Shown: piece after piece, positions 35,601 to 44,495 of the stretch
Position numbering within the stretch: the first letter of the stretch is position 1
Layout: each line of letters starts with the position of its first letter
Assembly (NCBI RefSeq): GCF_900111275.1
Contig: NZ_FOGR01000002.1
Coordinates: 1-64,000 of the forward strand
From: Rhizobium sp. NFR03
Lineage (GTDB): Bacteria > Pseudomonadota > Alphaproteobacteria > Rhizobiales > Rhizobiaceae
Length of the DNA stretch: 64,000 nucleotides
Direction: 5' to 3'
Notes under the pieces: model-generated
The model's database searches: none
Told to the model about the DNA's origin: nothing
Seen by the model: only the letters and a program-made list of their open reading frames with translations
Translations under genes and position numbers: made by a program

Positions 35601-35620
35601 GGGGGTCTCCTCGACAGCGA

Positions 35621-35648
35621 GTTATGCGAAATAAGCAGAGACTGTCAA
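35621..35648 (-). promoter_or_regulatory. Candidate promoter of the rhaR-STPQMK operon
   Basis: On the minus strand a perfect TTGACA (35648 to 35643) is followed after 16 bases by CATAAC (35626 to 35621), a four-of-six match to TATAAT. It lies about 20 bases before the rhaR start codon. The -35 is inside the left arm of the large inverted repeat, so a repressor bound there would block it. Confidence 0.5.
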
Positions 35649-35715
35649 TCAATAACGATCATAAATTTCTATATTGCGCTGCACAATGAACATTTATGAT
35701 CGAATATGATTGACA
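35643..35715. promoter_or_regulatory. Large inverted-repeat operator between rhaR and rhaD
   Basis: The left arm holds TGTCAATCA (35643-35651) and CGATCATAAAT (35656-35666). The right arm holds the exact reverse complements ATTTATGATCG (35692-35702) and TGATTGACA (35707-35715). The only unmatched bases in the 24-base arms are the four between the boxes, and the spacer is 25 bases. TGATYG units repeat at 35697, 35707 and 35716, about one helical turn apart. This is the likely RhaR binding region for both divergent operons. Confidence 0.65.
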
Positions 35716-35738
35716 TGATCGGTTGGACTGAGCGATAT
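35710..35738 (+). promoter_or_regulatory. Candidate promoter of rhaDI
   Basis: TTGACA (35710-35715) lies in the right arm of the inverted repeat, mirroring the rhaR -35. At 17 bases follows CGATAT (35733-35738), a weak -10. It is about 60 bases upstream of the rhaD ATG. The -35 is convincing; the -10 is doubtful. Confidence 0.4.
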
Positions 35739-35800
35739 CGTCGGCAACACGGGGCCGACCTGCGTTTGACGCAAGGGTTCCGATAACATGGGAGGATGAC

Positions 35801-37900
35801 ATGTCGGAACAGAGCCGCCGTCTCGAAAGCCGTTGGGACGATGCTATTGCGAACAATCTCGATGAGCCGGGCAAGCTTCTCTATCGCTCGAATCTCCTCG
35901 GCGCGGACAAGCGCATCACCAATTACGGCGGCGGCAATACGTCGGCCAAGGTGACCGAAACCGATCCGCTGACCGGTGAGCCGGTTCGCGTTCTCTGGGT
36001 CAAGGGCTCGGGCGGCGATGTCGGCACCATCAAGCTCGATGGCTTCGCAACGCTCTATCTCGACAAGCTGGAAGCGCTGAAGGGCCTCTACAAGGGCGTC
36101 GAGGATGAGGATCGCATGGTCGGCTTCCTGCCGCATTGCACCTTCGCACTCAACCCGCGCGCCGCGTCCATCGATACGCCGCTGCACGGCTTCGTGCCGT
36201 TCACCCATGTCGATCACATGCATCCCGACGCGATCATCGCCATCGCCGCGTCGAAGAACTCGCGCGAGCTGACGAAAGAGGTCTTCGGCGACGAGATCGG
36301 CTGGCTCCCCTGGCGCCGCCCGGGCTTCCAGCTGGGGCTCGATCTCGGTGCCTTCGTCGCGGCCAACCCCCATGCCAAGGGCGTCGTGCTCGAAAGCCAC
36401 GGCCTCTTCACCTGGGCCGATGACGCAAAGGCCTGCTACGAGCTGACGCTCGATATCATCAACCGCGCCATCGACTGGTTTGCCACGAAAACCGAAGGCA
36501 AGACCGTCTTCGGCGGCGCTGTTTCGACCAGACTGGAAGAAGCGCAGCGCCGCGCGATCGCCGCGCGCCTCATGCCGGAAATCCGCGGCCGCATCGGTCG
36601 GGAGGAAAGGAAGCTCGGTCATTTCGACGATCAGGCCGCCGTACTGGAATTCGTCAACTCCGCGGATCTCCAGCGCCTCGGCGCGCTCGGCACGTCCTGC
36701 CCGGATCATTTCCTGCGCACCAAGATCCGCCCGCTGATCCTCGATTTCGATCCGAAGGCCGAAGGCAGCATCGATGCGGTCGTGGCTGGTCTCGATGCGG
36801 CGCTTGACGCCTACCGCGCTGATTACGCCCGCTATTACGACACCTGCCGCCACGACAATTCGCCTGCCATGCGCGATCCCAATCCGGTGATCTTCCTCAT
36901 TCCCGGCGTCGGCATGCTGTCCTTTGCCCGCGACAAGGCGACGGCCCGCATCGCCGGTGAGTTCTACGTCAACGCCATCAACGTCATGCGCGGCGCCTCC
37001 ACCGTGTCGGAATATCAGGGTCTGCCCGAGCAGGAGGCGTTCGACATCGAATACTGGCTGCTCGAGGAGGCCAAGCTCCAGCGCATGCCGAAGCCGAAGA
37101 GCCTTGCCGGCCGCGTCGCCTTCGTCACCGGCGGCGCCGGCGGCATCGGTCGTGCCACGGCAACCCGCCTGATCGCGGAAGGCGCCTGCGTCGTGCTGGC
37201 CGATATCGACCAGACGGCGCTCGATGGCGCGCAGGCCGATTTCGCCAAGCGCTACGGCGCGGATGCCGTTCGCAGCGTCAAGCTTGATGTGACGGACGAA
37301 CATCAGGTTGCCGCAGCTTTCACGCAAGGCCTCGTTGAGTTCGGCGGCATTGACATTCTCGTCTCCAATGCCGGCATCGCGTCCTCCGCACCGGTCGAGG
37401 AAACCGATCTTGCCATGTGGAACCGCAACATCGACATCCTTGCAACCGGCTACTTCCTCGTCTCGCGCGAAGCCTTCCGCCTGTTCCGTCGCCAGAAGCT
37501 CGGCGGCAACGTCGTCTTCGTTGCGTCCAAGAACGGGCTCGCATCCTCGCCCAATGCATCGGCCTACTGCACGGCGAAAGCTGCCGAAATCCATCTTGCC
37601 CGGTGCCTGGCGCTCGAAGGCGCGGAAGGCGGCATTCGCGTCAACACGGTCAATCCCGATGCCGTGCTGCGTGGCTCCAAGATCTGGGACGGCGAGTGGC
37701 GCGAGCAGCGCGCGGCCTCCTCCAAGATCGAGGTCAGCGACCTCGAAGAGCATTATCGCAAGCGCTCGATGCTGAAGGTCAACATTCTCCCCGAGGATGT
37801 TGCCGAAGCCATCTACTTCCTCGCCTCCGACCTGTCGGCGAAATCCACCGGCAACATCATCAATGTCGATGGCGGCAACGCGCAGAGCTTTCCGCGCTAG
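35801..37900 (+). CDS. rhaD: Bifunctional rhamnulose-1-phosphate aldolase / short-chain dehydrogenase
   Basis: 699 residues from an ATG with GGAGG eight bases upstream. Residues about 1-400 are a class II aldolase (adducin-like) domain with the zinc His pair in FVPFTHVDHMHPDA and the later ESHGLFTW His. Residues about 430-695 are a complete SDR domain: the VTGGAGGIGRATA NAD-binding motif, NAGIAS, catalytic Ser-region, and YCTAKAAE with the Tyr and Lys. The aldolase makes dihydroxyacetone phosphate and L-lactaldehyde, which the SDR part can oxidise. It is the rhizobial fused form, transcribed with rhaI. Confidence 0.93.
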   Translation: MSEQSRRLESRWDDAIANNLDEPGKLLYRSNLLGADKRITNYGGGNTSAKVTETDPLTGEPVRVLWVKGSGGDVGTIKLDGFATLYLDKLEALKGLYKGVEDEDRMVGFLPHCTFALNPRAASIDTPLHGFVPFTHVDHMHPDAIIAIAASKNSRELTKEVFGDEIGWLPWRRPGFQLGLDLGAFVAANPHAKGVVLESHGLFTWADDAKACYELTLDIINRAIDWFATKTEGKTVFGGAVSTRLEEAQRRAIAARLMPEIRGRIGREERKLGHFDDQAAVLEFVNSADLQRLGALGTSCPDHFLRTKIRPLILDFDPKAEGSIDAVVAGLDAALDAYRADYARYYDTCRHDNSPAMRDPNPVIFLIPGVGMLSFARDKATARIAGEFYVNAINVMRGASTVSEYQGLPEQEAFDIEYWLLEEAKLQRMPKPKSLAGRVAFVTGGAGGIGRATATRLIAEGACVVLADIDQTALDGAQADFAKRYGADAVRSVKLDVTDEHQVAAAFTQGLVEFGGIDILVSNAGIASSAPVEETDLAMWNRNIDILATGYFLVSREAFRLFRRQKLGGNVVFVASKNGLASSPNASAYCTAKAAEIHLARCLALEGAEGGIRVNTVNPDAVLRGSKIWDGEWREQRAASSKIEVSDLEEHYRKRSMLKVNILPEDVAEAIYFLASDLSAKSTGNIINVDGGNAQSFPR

Positions 37901-37923
37901 GCTGGAAGAGGGAGGAGACCATC

Positions 37924-39216
37924 ATGACCGATCATCGCATCGCGCCCGACCTCGTTGCCGGGCACAACGAAAGCCGTGCCGCGTCACAGGCCGCGGATTA
38001 CAATGCGCTCGGCGAGCATCTGTCGCGCCGGGGCATCGACATCGAAACGGTGACACGGAAGGTCTCGGCCTTTCACGTCGCCGTTCCCTCCTGGGGCGTC
38101 GGCACGGGCGGCACGCGGTTTGCCCGCTTTCCCGGCATCGGCGAGCCGCGTGGCATTTTCGACAAGCTGGCGGACTGCGCCGTCATCAACCAGCTGACGC
38201 GCGCCACGCCCGGCGTTTCCCTTCACATTCCCTGGGACAAGGCGGAACCGGCCGCGTTGCTGGCGGCAGCGGAAGCCTACGGGCTGCATTTCGACGCCAT
38301 GAACTCCAACACCTTCTCGGATGCGGAAGGGCAGGCTCTTTCCTACAAGTTCGGCTCGCTCAGTCATGCGGATGCAGGAACGCGGGCGCAGGCGGTGGAG
38401 CACAATCTCGAATGCATCGAGATCGGCCGCGCCATCGGCTCGAAAGCGCTGACGGTCTGGGTCGGGGACGGTTCCAATTTTCCCGGTCAGAGCCACTTCA
38501 CCCGCAGCTTCGAGCGCTACCTCGCCTCCATGGGCGACATCTATGCAGCACTGCCGGATGACTGGCGGCTGTTTTCCGAACACAAGATGTACGAGCCGGC
38601 CTTCTATTCCACGGTGGTGCAGGACTGGGGCACGAGCTATCTCATTGCTTCGACGCTGGGTCCGAAGGCGCAGTGCCTCGTCGATCTCGGCCACCATGCG
38701 CCCAACGTCAATATCGAGATGATCGTGGCGCGGCTGACCCAGTTCGGAAAGCTGGGCGGCTTCCACTTCAACGATTCGAAATACGGCGATGACGATCTCG
38801 ATGCCGGTTCGGTCGATCCCTATCGTCTCTTCCTCGTCTTCAACGAACTGGTGGATGCCGAGCACCACGGCATCAAGGATTTCGATCCGGCTCACATGAT
38901 CGATCAGTCGCACAATGTGACCGATCCAATCGAAAGCCTCATCTCCAGTGCCAACGAGATCCGCCGCGCATACGCGCAGGCTCTCCTTGTGGATCGCGAG
39001 GCTCTGGACGGCTATCAGGACGAAAACGATGCGCTCATGGCTTCCGATACGCTGAAGCGTGCGTTCCGCACCGATGTCGAGGCCATTCTTGCCGAAGCTC
39101 GTCGTCGTGAAGGAGGTGCCATCGATCCGATTGCCGCCTACCGGAAGAGCGGCTATCGCAACATGGTCGGCAACGAGCGTCCTGCATCTCGCGCCGGCGG
39201 TGGCGGCATTATCTAG
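37924..39216 (+). CDS. rhaI: L-rhamnose isomerase (RhaI type)
   Basis: 430 residues from an ATG preceded by GAGGGAGGAG, 23 bases after the rhaD stop. It belongs to the xylose-isomerase-like TIM barrels: VAVPSWGVGTGGTRFARF near the start, the metal Glu in SEHKMYEPAFY, the VDLGHHAPNVNIE block with an Asp-His pair, and FHFNDSKYGDDDLDAGS near residue 290. It converts L-rhamnose to L-rhamnulose. The type differs from E. coli RhaA and is the RhaI form seen in rhizobia and Pseudomonas. Confidence 0.93.
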   Translation: MTDHRIAPDLVAGHNESRAASQAADYNALGEHLSRRGIDIETVTRKVSAFHVAVPSWGVGTGGTRFARFPGIGEPRGIFDKLADCAVINQLTRATPGVSLHIPWDKAEPAALLAAAEAYGLHFDAMNSNTFSDAEGQALSYKFGSLSHADAGTRAQAVEHNLECIEIGRAIGSKALTVWVGDGSNFPGQSHFTRSFERYLASMGDIYAALPDDWRLFSEHKMYEPAFYSTVVQDWGTSYLIASTLGPKAQCLVDLGHHAPNVNIEMIVARLTQFGKLGGFHFNDSKYGDDDLDAGSVDPYRLFLVFNELVDAEHHGIKDFDPAHMIDQSHNVTDPIESLISSANEIRRAYAQALLVDREALDGYQDENDALMASDTLKRAFRTDVEAILAEARRREGGAIDPIAAYRKSGYRNMVGNERPASRAGGGGII

Positions 39217-39244
39217 GCGTTAAGATTCGGCATCGTCCTGCCCG

Positions 39245-39403
39245 TTACGGCGTCTGCTGCCCGGCTCCGGCCGGCGGCTCGTCACGCACTTCCCCGGGAC
39301 TCGACACGAACAGATAAACGCCGGCGAGCACCGCGCCGGCGAGCAGAATGGTGATGACGAAGGTGATCATCCGCTTGAATGCCGGTGCCTGCCGATCTGC
39401 CAT
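39245..39403 (-). CDS. Small single-helix membrane protein
   Basis: 52 residues from the ATG at 39401-39403, with AGGAGA ten bases upstream. One membrane helix (ITFVITILLAGAVLAGVYLFV, about residues 13-33) is followed by a short acidic, proline-rich tail. The family was not recognised. Convincing ribosome site and membrane topology support a real gene. It is convergent with rhaI and stands alone. Confidence 0.6.
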   Translation of the reverse strand: MADRQAPAFKRMITFVITILLAGAVLAGVYLFVSSPGEVRDEPPAGAGQQTP

Positions 39404-39599
39404 GGTGTCGTCTTCTCCTGTATCCTGAAGATCAAACCCGTAAAGCGCAGGTGAGGTTCCCTCTATCCGGCTTGTTTCCTCTGCAATGCTCGGTCTGCAA
39501 ACGTACCGATGAATAGATATGCCCTTTCCGCAGCACATCTTAAGGTCGCGTTTACACGGGTAGCGTCTTATCCAGCTTACATAAAGTTGGAGAAGATCA

Positions 39600-40361
39600 A
39601 TGCCAGCAACCTGCCAGGGATGTCGCGACGGTGCCGACTTCCACATTCCGTTTTCCATGGCGTTCCAGCCCATCGTCGATGTCGTCTCGAAGACCACATT
39701 CGCGCATGAGGCGCTGGTGCGCGGCATTGCGGGCGAAGGCGCCGGCTCTGTCCTGTCGGCCGTCGATGCCCAGAACCGCTATGCCTTCGACCAGCAATGC
39801 CGGGTCAAGGCCATCGAACTCGCGTCGCAGCTGTATGGCACACAGAGTGATGTCGGCCTGTCGATCAACTTTCTGCCGAATGCCGTCTACGAGCCGCGCG
39901 CCTGCATCCGGCTGACGCTGGCTGCGGCGGCGCGCACCAAGTTCTCGCCGAAGAACATCATCTTCGAATTCACCGAAAGCGAGATCCTCGACACGGCGCA
40001 TATTCTCAACATCCTGAACACCTATCGCGAGATGGGCTTCCGCACGGCGATCGACGACTTCGGCGCCGGCCATGCGGGTCTGGCGCTGCTGGCGAAATTC
40101 CAGCCGGATATCGCCAAGCTCGATATGGACCTTATCCGCAATATCGACACCGACACGGTGCGCCAGACGATCGTGCGCCACACCGTCGCCATGCTGCACG
40201 ATCTCGGCGTTACCCCGCTTTGCGAAGGCATCGAGACGGAGGGCGAGGCGCAGGCTCTGGAAGATCTGGGTGTGCGTCTGATGCAGGGCTATTTCTTTGC
40301 GCGCCCGAGCTTCGAGGCGCTGGCGCAACCGTCCATGAGCCGGACGGCCGCGACGCACTGA
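39600..40361 (+). CDS. EAL-domain c-di-GMP phosphodiesterase
   Basis: 253 residues, essentially one EAL domain. Key residues are present: HEALVR (the EAL motif), the Asn in SINFLPN, FEFTES, IDDFGAG, IAKLDM, EGIETE and MQGYFFARP. All metal and catalytic positions look intact, so it should hydrolyse c-di-GMP to pGpG. The first residues carry a CxxC pair (ATCQGCRDG), which may bind a metal or respond to redox state. No sensor domain is visible. It is monocistronic and convergent with the Crp/Fnr gene. Confidence 0.92.
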   Translation: MPATCQGCRDGADFHIPFSMAFQPIVDVVSKTTFAHEALVRGIAGEGAGSVLSAVDAQNRYAFDQQCRVKAIELASQLYGTQSDVGLSINFLPNAVYEPRACIRLTLAAAARTKFSPKNIIFEFTESEILDTAHILNILNTYREMGFRTAIDDFGAGHAGLALLAKFQPDIAKLDMDLIRNIDTDTVRQTIVRHTVAMLHDLGVTPLCEGIETEGEAQALEDLGVRLMQGYFFARPSFEALAQPSMSRTAATH

Positions 40362-40404
40362 CGTCTCGACGAGCGCGTCGTCATCCCCAGGCGCCAGCGC
40401 GTCG

Positions 40405-41088
40405 TCAGCCGATGACGCGCTTGTATTCGGCCTCGGCAAACCCGTAGGAGCCACCCGCGAGCCGCTCGAGACCCGTGCGGTCGCGTACCGTCACCGTGCC
40501 GCGGCTGGAGCGGATCAGGTTCTCGCCTTCCAGAATATGCAGCGCCGTGGTGACGCTTGGCCGGCGAACGCCGAGCATCAAGGCGAGGAAGTCGTGCGTG
40601 AGCGGCAGGTCGTCCTCGCCCGCGCGGTCATGCGCCATCAGAATCCAGCGCGCCAGCCGCTCGTTGATCGTGTAGCGCGCATCCGCAAGGGCGGTCGAGG
40701 CCACCTGCATCATGAAGGTATGAACGAACTTCATCAGGGCGTTGCGGATCGACGGATGATCCTTGAGGACCGCAGCGAGCCTTTCCGCGCTGATGCGGAG
40801 CGCCGGACCGCCGATCTGCATGAAGGCCTGATGCGGCGCCTCGCCGATGCCCAGCAGCAGCGGAAGACCCGACAGTCCTTCACGGCCGACGCAGCCGATC
40901 TCGACCCTTTGCCCGCTGGAATCCCGGATGACCTCAGAGGAGAGGCCGCCGAGAAAGAAGTAGGCGTAGGTGATTTTCTCGAAAGGCTGGTACAGGACCT
41001 GCCCGTGCACCAGGTCGATCCGCTCAAGTTGCGCAAGCATGATGTCGAGATCAGGGGGAGAAAGGGAGGCGAGAAGGCCGTTCTTCAT
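40405..41088 (-). CDS. Crp/Fnr family transcription regulator
   Basis: 227 residues. The cyclic-nucleotide-binding-like beta-roll spans about residues 1-115 (VLYQPFEKITYAYFFLGG, GCVGREGLSG), followed by the dimer helix and a Crp-type winged helix (LARWILMAHDRAG, LALMLGVRRPSVTTALHILE). No N-terminal cysteine cluster for an FeS centre is present. The missing PRL-type cAMP motif makes true CRP unlikely. Targets are not evident from context. Confidence 0.9.
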   Translation of the reverse strand: MKNGLLASLSPPDLDIMLAQLERIDLVHGQVLYQPFEKITYAYFFLGGLSSEVIRDSSGQRVEIGCVGREGLSGLPLLLGIGEAPHQAFMQIGGPALRISAERLAAVLKDHPSIRNALMKFVHTFMMQVASTALADARYTINERLARWILMAHDRAGEDDLPLTHDFLALMLGVRRPSVTTALHILEGENLIRSSRGTVTVRDRTGLERLAGGSYGFAEAEYKRVIG

Positions 41089-41253
41089 GTAGATGTTAAG
41101 TTCTCTGGAAAGACATTGTAAGTCAGCGCATTATCCAAGACGGAGCGATGGTTTGCAAAGGTATGCGGCGTTTGGTCAAGTACCGTACCGATGGTGTATA
41201 AGAGCGCGTTTTCGGCGGGTTTAATCGTCTTGCCCGGCGGAGGTTCCCGCCGG

Positions 41254-41496
41254 TTACGGCAAAATATCGTCCATGGCTTCGTCATAGGTAACAGAAGCGA
41301 CGCTGTGTCCTGCTTCGTCGCATATCTCGATCGATGTGAGTTCGAGCTTTCGTTCGATCTTCAGATGTTCGGCGGCAATCTCCCGGATCGCCCGCTGGGC
41401 TTCTTTGCGCGCGTCTTCCAATGATGCGACCTCGGCACCGTCCAGATCGTCCAGCACCCCATTCCGCTCGACGAGCTGAAAGTAATATCTTGGCAT
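41254..41496 (-). CDS. DUF6894-like small protein
   Basis: 80 residues from the ATG at 41494-41496. The start MPRYYFQLVERNGVLDD and the ASLEDARKEAQRAIREIAA helix are typical of the small DUF6894 proteins common in Rhizobiales, whose function is unknown. A longer open frame upstream lacks this pattern. The gene lies alone between the Crp/Fnr gene and the GGDEF gene. Confidence 0.7.
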   Translation of the reverse strand: MPRYYFQLVERNGVLDDLDGAEVASLEDARKEAQRAIREIAAEHLKIERKLELTSIEICDEAGHSVASVTYDEAMDDILP

Positions 41497-41741
41497 GCGA
41501 CACGGGCTCCCGGCAGATTGTCGCCGATATGCCCGCAACCGGGGATGCTGCGGAAAGTTCCAGGCGACATCGCTTTGGTCCACTGAAACGAACGCCGCAT
41601 CGACACGGTTGCGTCCTGTCGGTTGTCGCCGGATTATGTCAATATAGGCCTGAACTCTCTCGGATCGCATCGTGCGCTTGATCCTTTGTTCATGCGCGCC
41701 GTGCCATCACGTCGGTCTCCCTTTGGAGAGGATCTGAAATC

Positions 41742-42719
41742 TTGGTCGATAATGAAGCGGTTATGCACCTGGCGCAGCTCATGGAGGGCACCGATGTCAT
41801 GGTGGCGGTCTATGATCAGGACGACCGGCTTCGCTTTGCCAATGCTGCGTTCCGCAAGGCCTGGCACATCGAAGACGACGAGCGTCCGGTCTGGTCCGAT
41901 CTCATGCGCCGGAACTTCATGGCACGACGCGGCACGGTCATCTCGGCCGATGATATCGATATCTGGTTGCGCTCGGTTCTCGGGCGGCGGGGAAAGACCG
42001 GCTTTCGCGCGTTCGAAACGGATCTCCATGATGGCCGGTGGCTCTGGATGACGGAGACCATGCATGCCAATGGCTGGATGCTGTGCGTGGCCTCCGACAT
42101 CACATCGCTGCGGCCCGACGAACGTGAGCTGCGGCAGGCCCGCGACATGGCGATCAAGGCCTCGCAGACCGACGACCTGACCGGTATCGCCAGCAGGCGC
42201 TTCGTGATGTCGAAGCTTGAGGCGCTCGTAAAGGCAGCTCCGGCAGAGCCTGCGATGTTAGCCGGCAAAACACCCGTTGAATACAGGGCCGTCGGATGCG
42301 TGGCCGTTCTCGATATCGACAACTTCAAATATATCAACGACCGGTTCGGCCATAGTGTCGGCGATGCCGTGCTGATGGATTTCGCCGCGACCATCCAGCG
42401 CCTTGTGCGCAAGACGGATGTCCTCGGCCGTGTCGGCGGCGAGGAGTTCGTTCTCGTTCTGCCGAACACGACGACATGGGAGGCGGAAGCGATCATCGGC
42501 CGCATGCTGGCGGAGGTGCGGCAGTCCCGCCCGGTGCGCGAGCAGCTAAGCTTTCGCTATACGTTTTCGGCCGGCCTTGCCGGCGCGCGGGCAGGCGACG
42601 ATCCGGCCGATCTTTATAGGCGCGCCGACCTCGCTCTCTACGCCGCCAAGATGCGCGGCCGCGACCAGATCGGCATCGATATCGACAGCCAACGGACGAG
42701 CGGTTCCGGCGGCGGCTGA
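41742..42719 (+). CDS. PAS-GGDEF diguanylate cyclase
   Basis: 325 residues if the TTG at 41742 is the start (GGAGAGGA lies 12-19 bases upstream); an ATG at 41763 is the alternative. Residues about 5-125 form a PAS-like sensor (LMEGTDVMVAVYDQDDRLRFANAAFRK split over the fold core). The GGDEF domain occupies about 145-315 with DDLTGIASRR, DIDNFKYINDRFGH and an active-site GGEEF in GRVGGEEFVLVLP. No RxxD inhibitory site is evident just before it. It should make c-di-GMP. Confidence 0.9.
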   Translation: MVDNEAVMHLAQLMEGTDVMVAVYDQDDRLRFANAAFRKAWHIEDDERPVWSDLMRRNFMARRGTVISADDIDIWLRSVLGRRGKTGFRAFETDLHDGRWLWMTETMHANGWMLCVASDITSLRPDERELRQARDMAIKASQTDDLTGIASRRFVMSKLEALVKAAPAEPAMLAGKTPVEYRAVGCVAVLDIDNFKYINDRFGHSVGDAVLMDFAATIQRLVRKTDVLGRVGGEEFVLVLPNTTTWEAEAIIGRMLAEVRQSRPVREQLSFRYTFSAGLAGARAGDDPADLYRRADLALYAAKMRGRDQIGIDIDSQRTSGSGGG

Positions 42720-42740
42720 AACGTCCTGCCCTCATTCCTC

Positions 42741-43745
42741 TTATGCAAACAGCAGGCCCAGCGCGTAGAACGCCGCAGAGATGAGGGCGGCTGCCGGCAT
42801 GGTGACGATCCAGGCGATGACGATATTGCCGGCAAGGCCCCAGCGGACGGCCGAGACGCGGCGCGCGGCCCCGACGCCGATGATCGCGCCGGTGATGGTA
42901 TGGGTCGTGGACACCGGGATGCCGAGCCATGTTGCCCCGAACAGCGTCAGCGCTCCGCCCGTTTCCGCGCAGAACCCCTGCATCGGGTTCAGCCGCGTGA
43001 TCTTCGAGCCCATGGTATGGACGATGCGCCAGCCCCCGAACAGGGTGCCGAGCGCCATGGCCGACTGGCAGGTGATGACCACCCAGAACGGCACGTAGAA
43101 GGTCGAGCCCAGATAGCCCTGGCTGAACAGCAGCACGGCAATGATCCCCATCGTCTTTTGCGCATCGTTGCCGCCGTGGCCGAGCGAGTAGAGCGAGGCC
43201 GAGATGAACTGCATGACGCGAAAGGTGCGATCCACGGCAAAAGGGGTCTGGCGCACGAAGACCCAGGACACCGCGAGAACGAGCACCAGCGCAAGGAAGA
43301 AGCCGATGGCCGGCGACAGGAAGATGGCACCAACCGTCTTTCCGAGCCCGCTCCAGACGATCGATGAGAAACCGACCTTGCTGAGGCCCGCGCCGACCAG
43401 CCCGCCCACCAGCGCATGGGACGAGCTTGAGGGTATGCCGAAGATCCAGGTGACGATGTTCCAGACGATGGCTCCCATCAGCGCGGCGAAGATCACCAGC
43501 GGCGAGACGATGCCGGGATCGATGATGCCGGTGCCGAGCGTTTCCGCGACATGAAGGCCGAAGAACAGGAAGGCGATGAAATTGAAGAACGCCGCCCAGA
43601 GGACGGCATATTGCGGCCGCAGCACGCGTGTCGAGACGATCGTCGCGATCGAATTTGCAGCATCGTGCAGCCCGTTCAGGAAGTCGAAGAACAGCGCGAT
43701 GGCGATGAGGCCGACCAGCAGCGGAAAAGCCAGCGAAGCGTCCAT
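42741..43745 (-). CDS. pit: Low-affinity inorganic phosphate transporter Pit
   Basis: 334 residues with about ten membrane helices and both PiT signatures: FDFLNGLHDAANSIATIVSTR at the N-terminus and HGGNDAQKTMG in the centre, plus GIPVSTTHTITGAI near the C-terminus. It takes up metal-phosphate by proton symport. Its ATG overlaps the stop of the DUF47 gene. In Ensifer meliloti the equivalent orfA-pit operon is repressed by PhoB under phosphate limitation. Confidence 0.95.
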   Translation of the reverse strand: MDASLAFPLLVGLIAIALFFDFLNGLHDAANSIATIVSTRVLRPQYAVLWAAFFNFIAFLFFGLHVAETLGTGIIDPGIVSPLVIFAALMGAIVWNIVTWIFGIPSSSSHALVGGLVGAGLSKVGFSSIVWSGLGKTVGAIFLSPAIGFFLALVLVLAVSWVFVRQTPFAVDRTFRVMQFISASLYSLGHGGNDAQKTMGIIAVLLFSQGYLGSTFYVPFWVVITCQSAMALGTLFGGWRIVHTMGSKITRLNPMQGFCAETGGALTLFGATWLGIPVSTTHTITGAIIGVGAARRVSAVRWGLAGNIVIAWIVTMPAAALISAAFYALGLLFA

Positions 43746-44404
43746 CAGACGTTCTCGATCACGATGCCGCTGATTTCATCGGCAACGTCCTCGAAGCGGT
43801 CGACCACTTTTTCCAGCTCGCCATAGATCTCACTGCCGATCAGATAGGCCATCGCATTGCCGGAAGCCCCGTTGCCGGAAGAGCCATGACGCCGGAAGAG
43901 GTCCTTGAGGCCCTGTTCGTGCAGCTCGTCCGAGCGACCCTCGACGCGGGTCACGTCTTCGGCAATCGCACTCAGCCGCTGGGCATTGGCACCAACCTTG
44001 TCCAGCAGCGGGATGGCCTCCGCAATCAGGTTTGCCGCCTTGACGATCTCGCCGCCCATCTCCCGCATCACAGGGTCGAAGGCCGTCTGCTCGAACAGCC
44101 GGATGGTCTTGACCGTCTTGTGCATCATGTCGATGGCGTCATCCATCGACTGGATCAGATCCTGGATATCGCTGCGGTCGAACGGCGTGATGAAGCTGCG
44201 GCGCACGGCAAGAAGCACGTCACGCGTGATTGCATCCGCCTGATCCTCCAGCGAGACGATGCGCGCGCAGTTCTTTTCCAGCTCGATGCCGTTGAGCAGG
44301 TCGCTCAGCGCGCCGGCCGCCTCCACGACGAGCCGCGAATGCGCGGCGAACATATCGAAGAACCTGTCTTCACGGGGCATCAGCTTTCGGAATAAGCTCA
44401 TCAT
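43745..44404 (-). CDS. DUF47 PhoU-like protein (OrfA of orfA-pit)
   Basis: 219 residues, all helical. The DUF47 pattern is clear: FRKLMPREDRFFDMFAAHS, the LEDQADAITRDVL metal-type motif, TPFDRSDIQDLIQSMDDAID and a second EGRSDELHEQ and VVDRFEDVADEI repeat. Relatives accompany Pit transporters and resemble PhoU. It is first in a two-gene operon with pit. A PHO-box-like sequence lies only 16-44 bases upstream of its start. Confidence 0.93.
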   Translation of the reverse strand: MMSLFRKLMPREDRFFDMFAAHSRLVVEAAGALSDLLNGIELEKNCARIVSLEDQADAITRDVLLAVRRSFITPFDRSDIQDLIQSMDDAIDMMHKTVKTIRLFEQTAFDPVMREMGGEIVKAANLIAEAIPLLDKVGANAQRLSAIAEDVTRVEGRSDELHEQGLKDLFRRHGSSGNGASGNAMAYLIGSEIYGELEKVVDRFEDVADEISGIVIENV

Positions 44405-44419
44405 GTCGGTCGGCCTGCA

Positions 44420-44448
44420 CCATCATGTCAGTGTCACAAAACTGTCAT
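44420..44448. promoter_or_regulatory. PHO-box-like tandem repeat
   Basis: Three 7-base units are spaced exactly 11 bases apart: CCATCAT (44420-44426), GTGTCAC (44431-44437) and CTGTCAT (44442-44448), the last being a perfect PhoB half-site with an AAAA spacer before it. PhoB binds such direct repeats of CTGTCAT. The site covers the probable promoter or leader of orfA-pit (leftward) and lies just before the NUDIX gene (rightward). Repression of pit fits the known behaviour of the E. meliloti operon. Confidence 0.6.
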
Positions 44449-44495
44449 AAATGGTATCGGCACTCTCTAGCAACGCAGAGCGTCGATTTGACGGC

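Noticed and set aside
35669-37753. 694-residue open frame on the minus strand
   Set aside because: Mirror frame of the aldolase-dehydrogenase gene, whose domains are unmistakable on the + strand.
40405-41088. Crp/Fnr protein as an oxygen-sensing FNR
   Set aside because: The N-terminal and central cysteines needed for an FeS cluster are absent.
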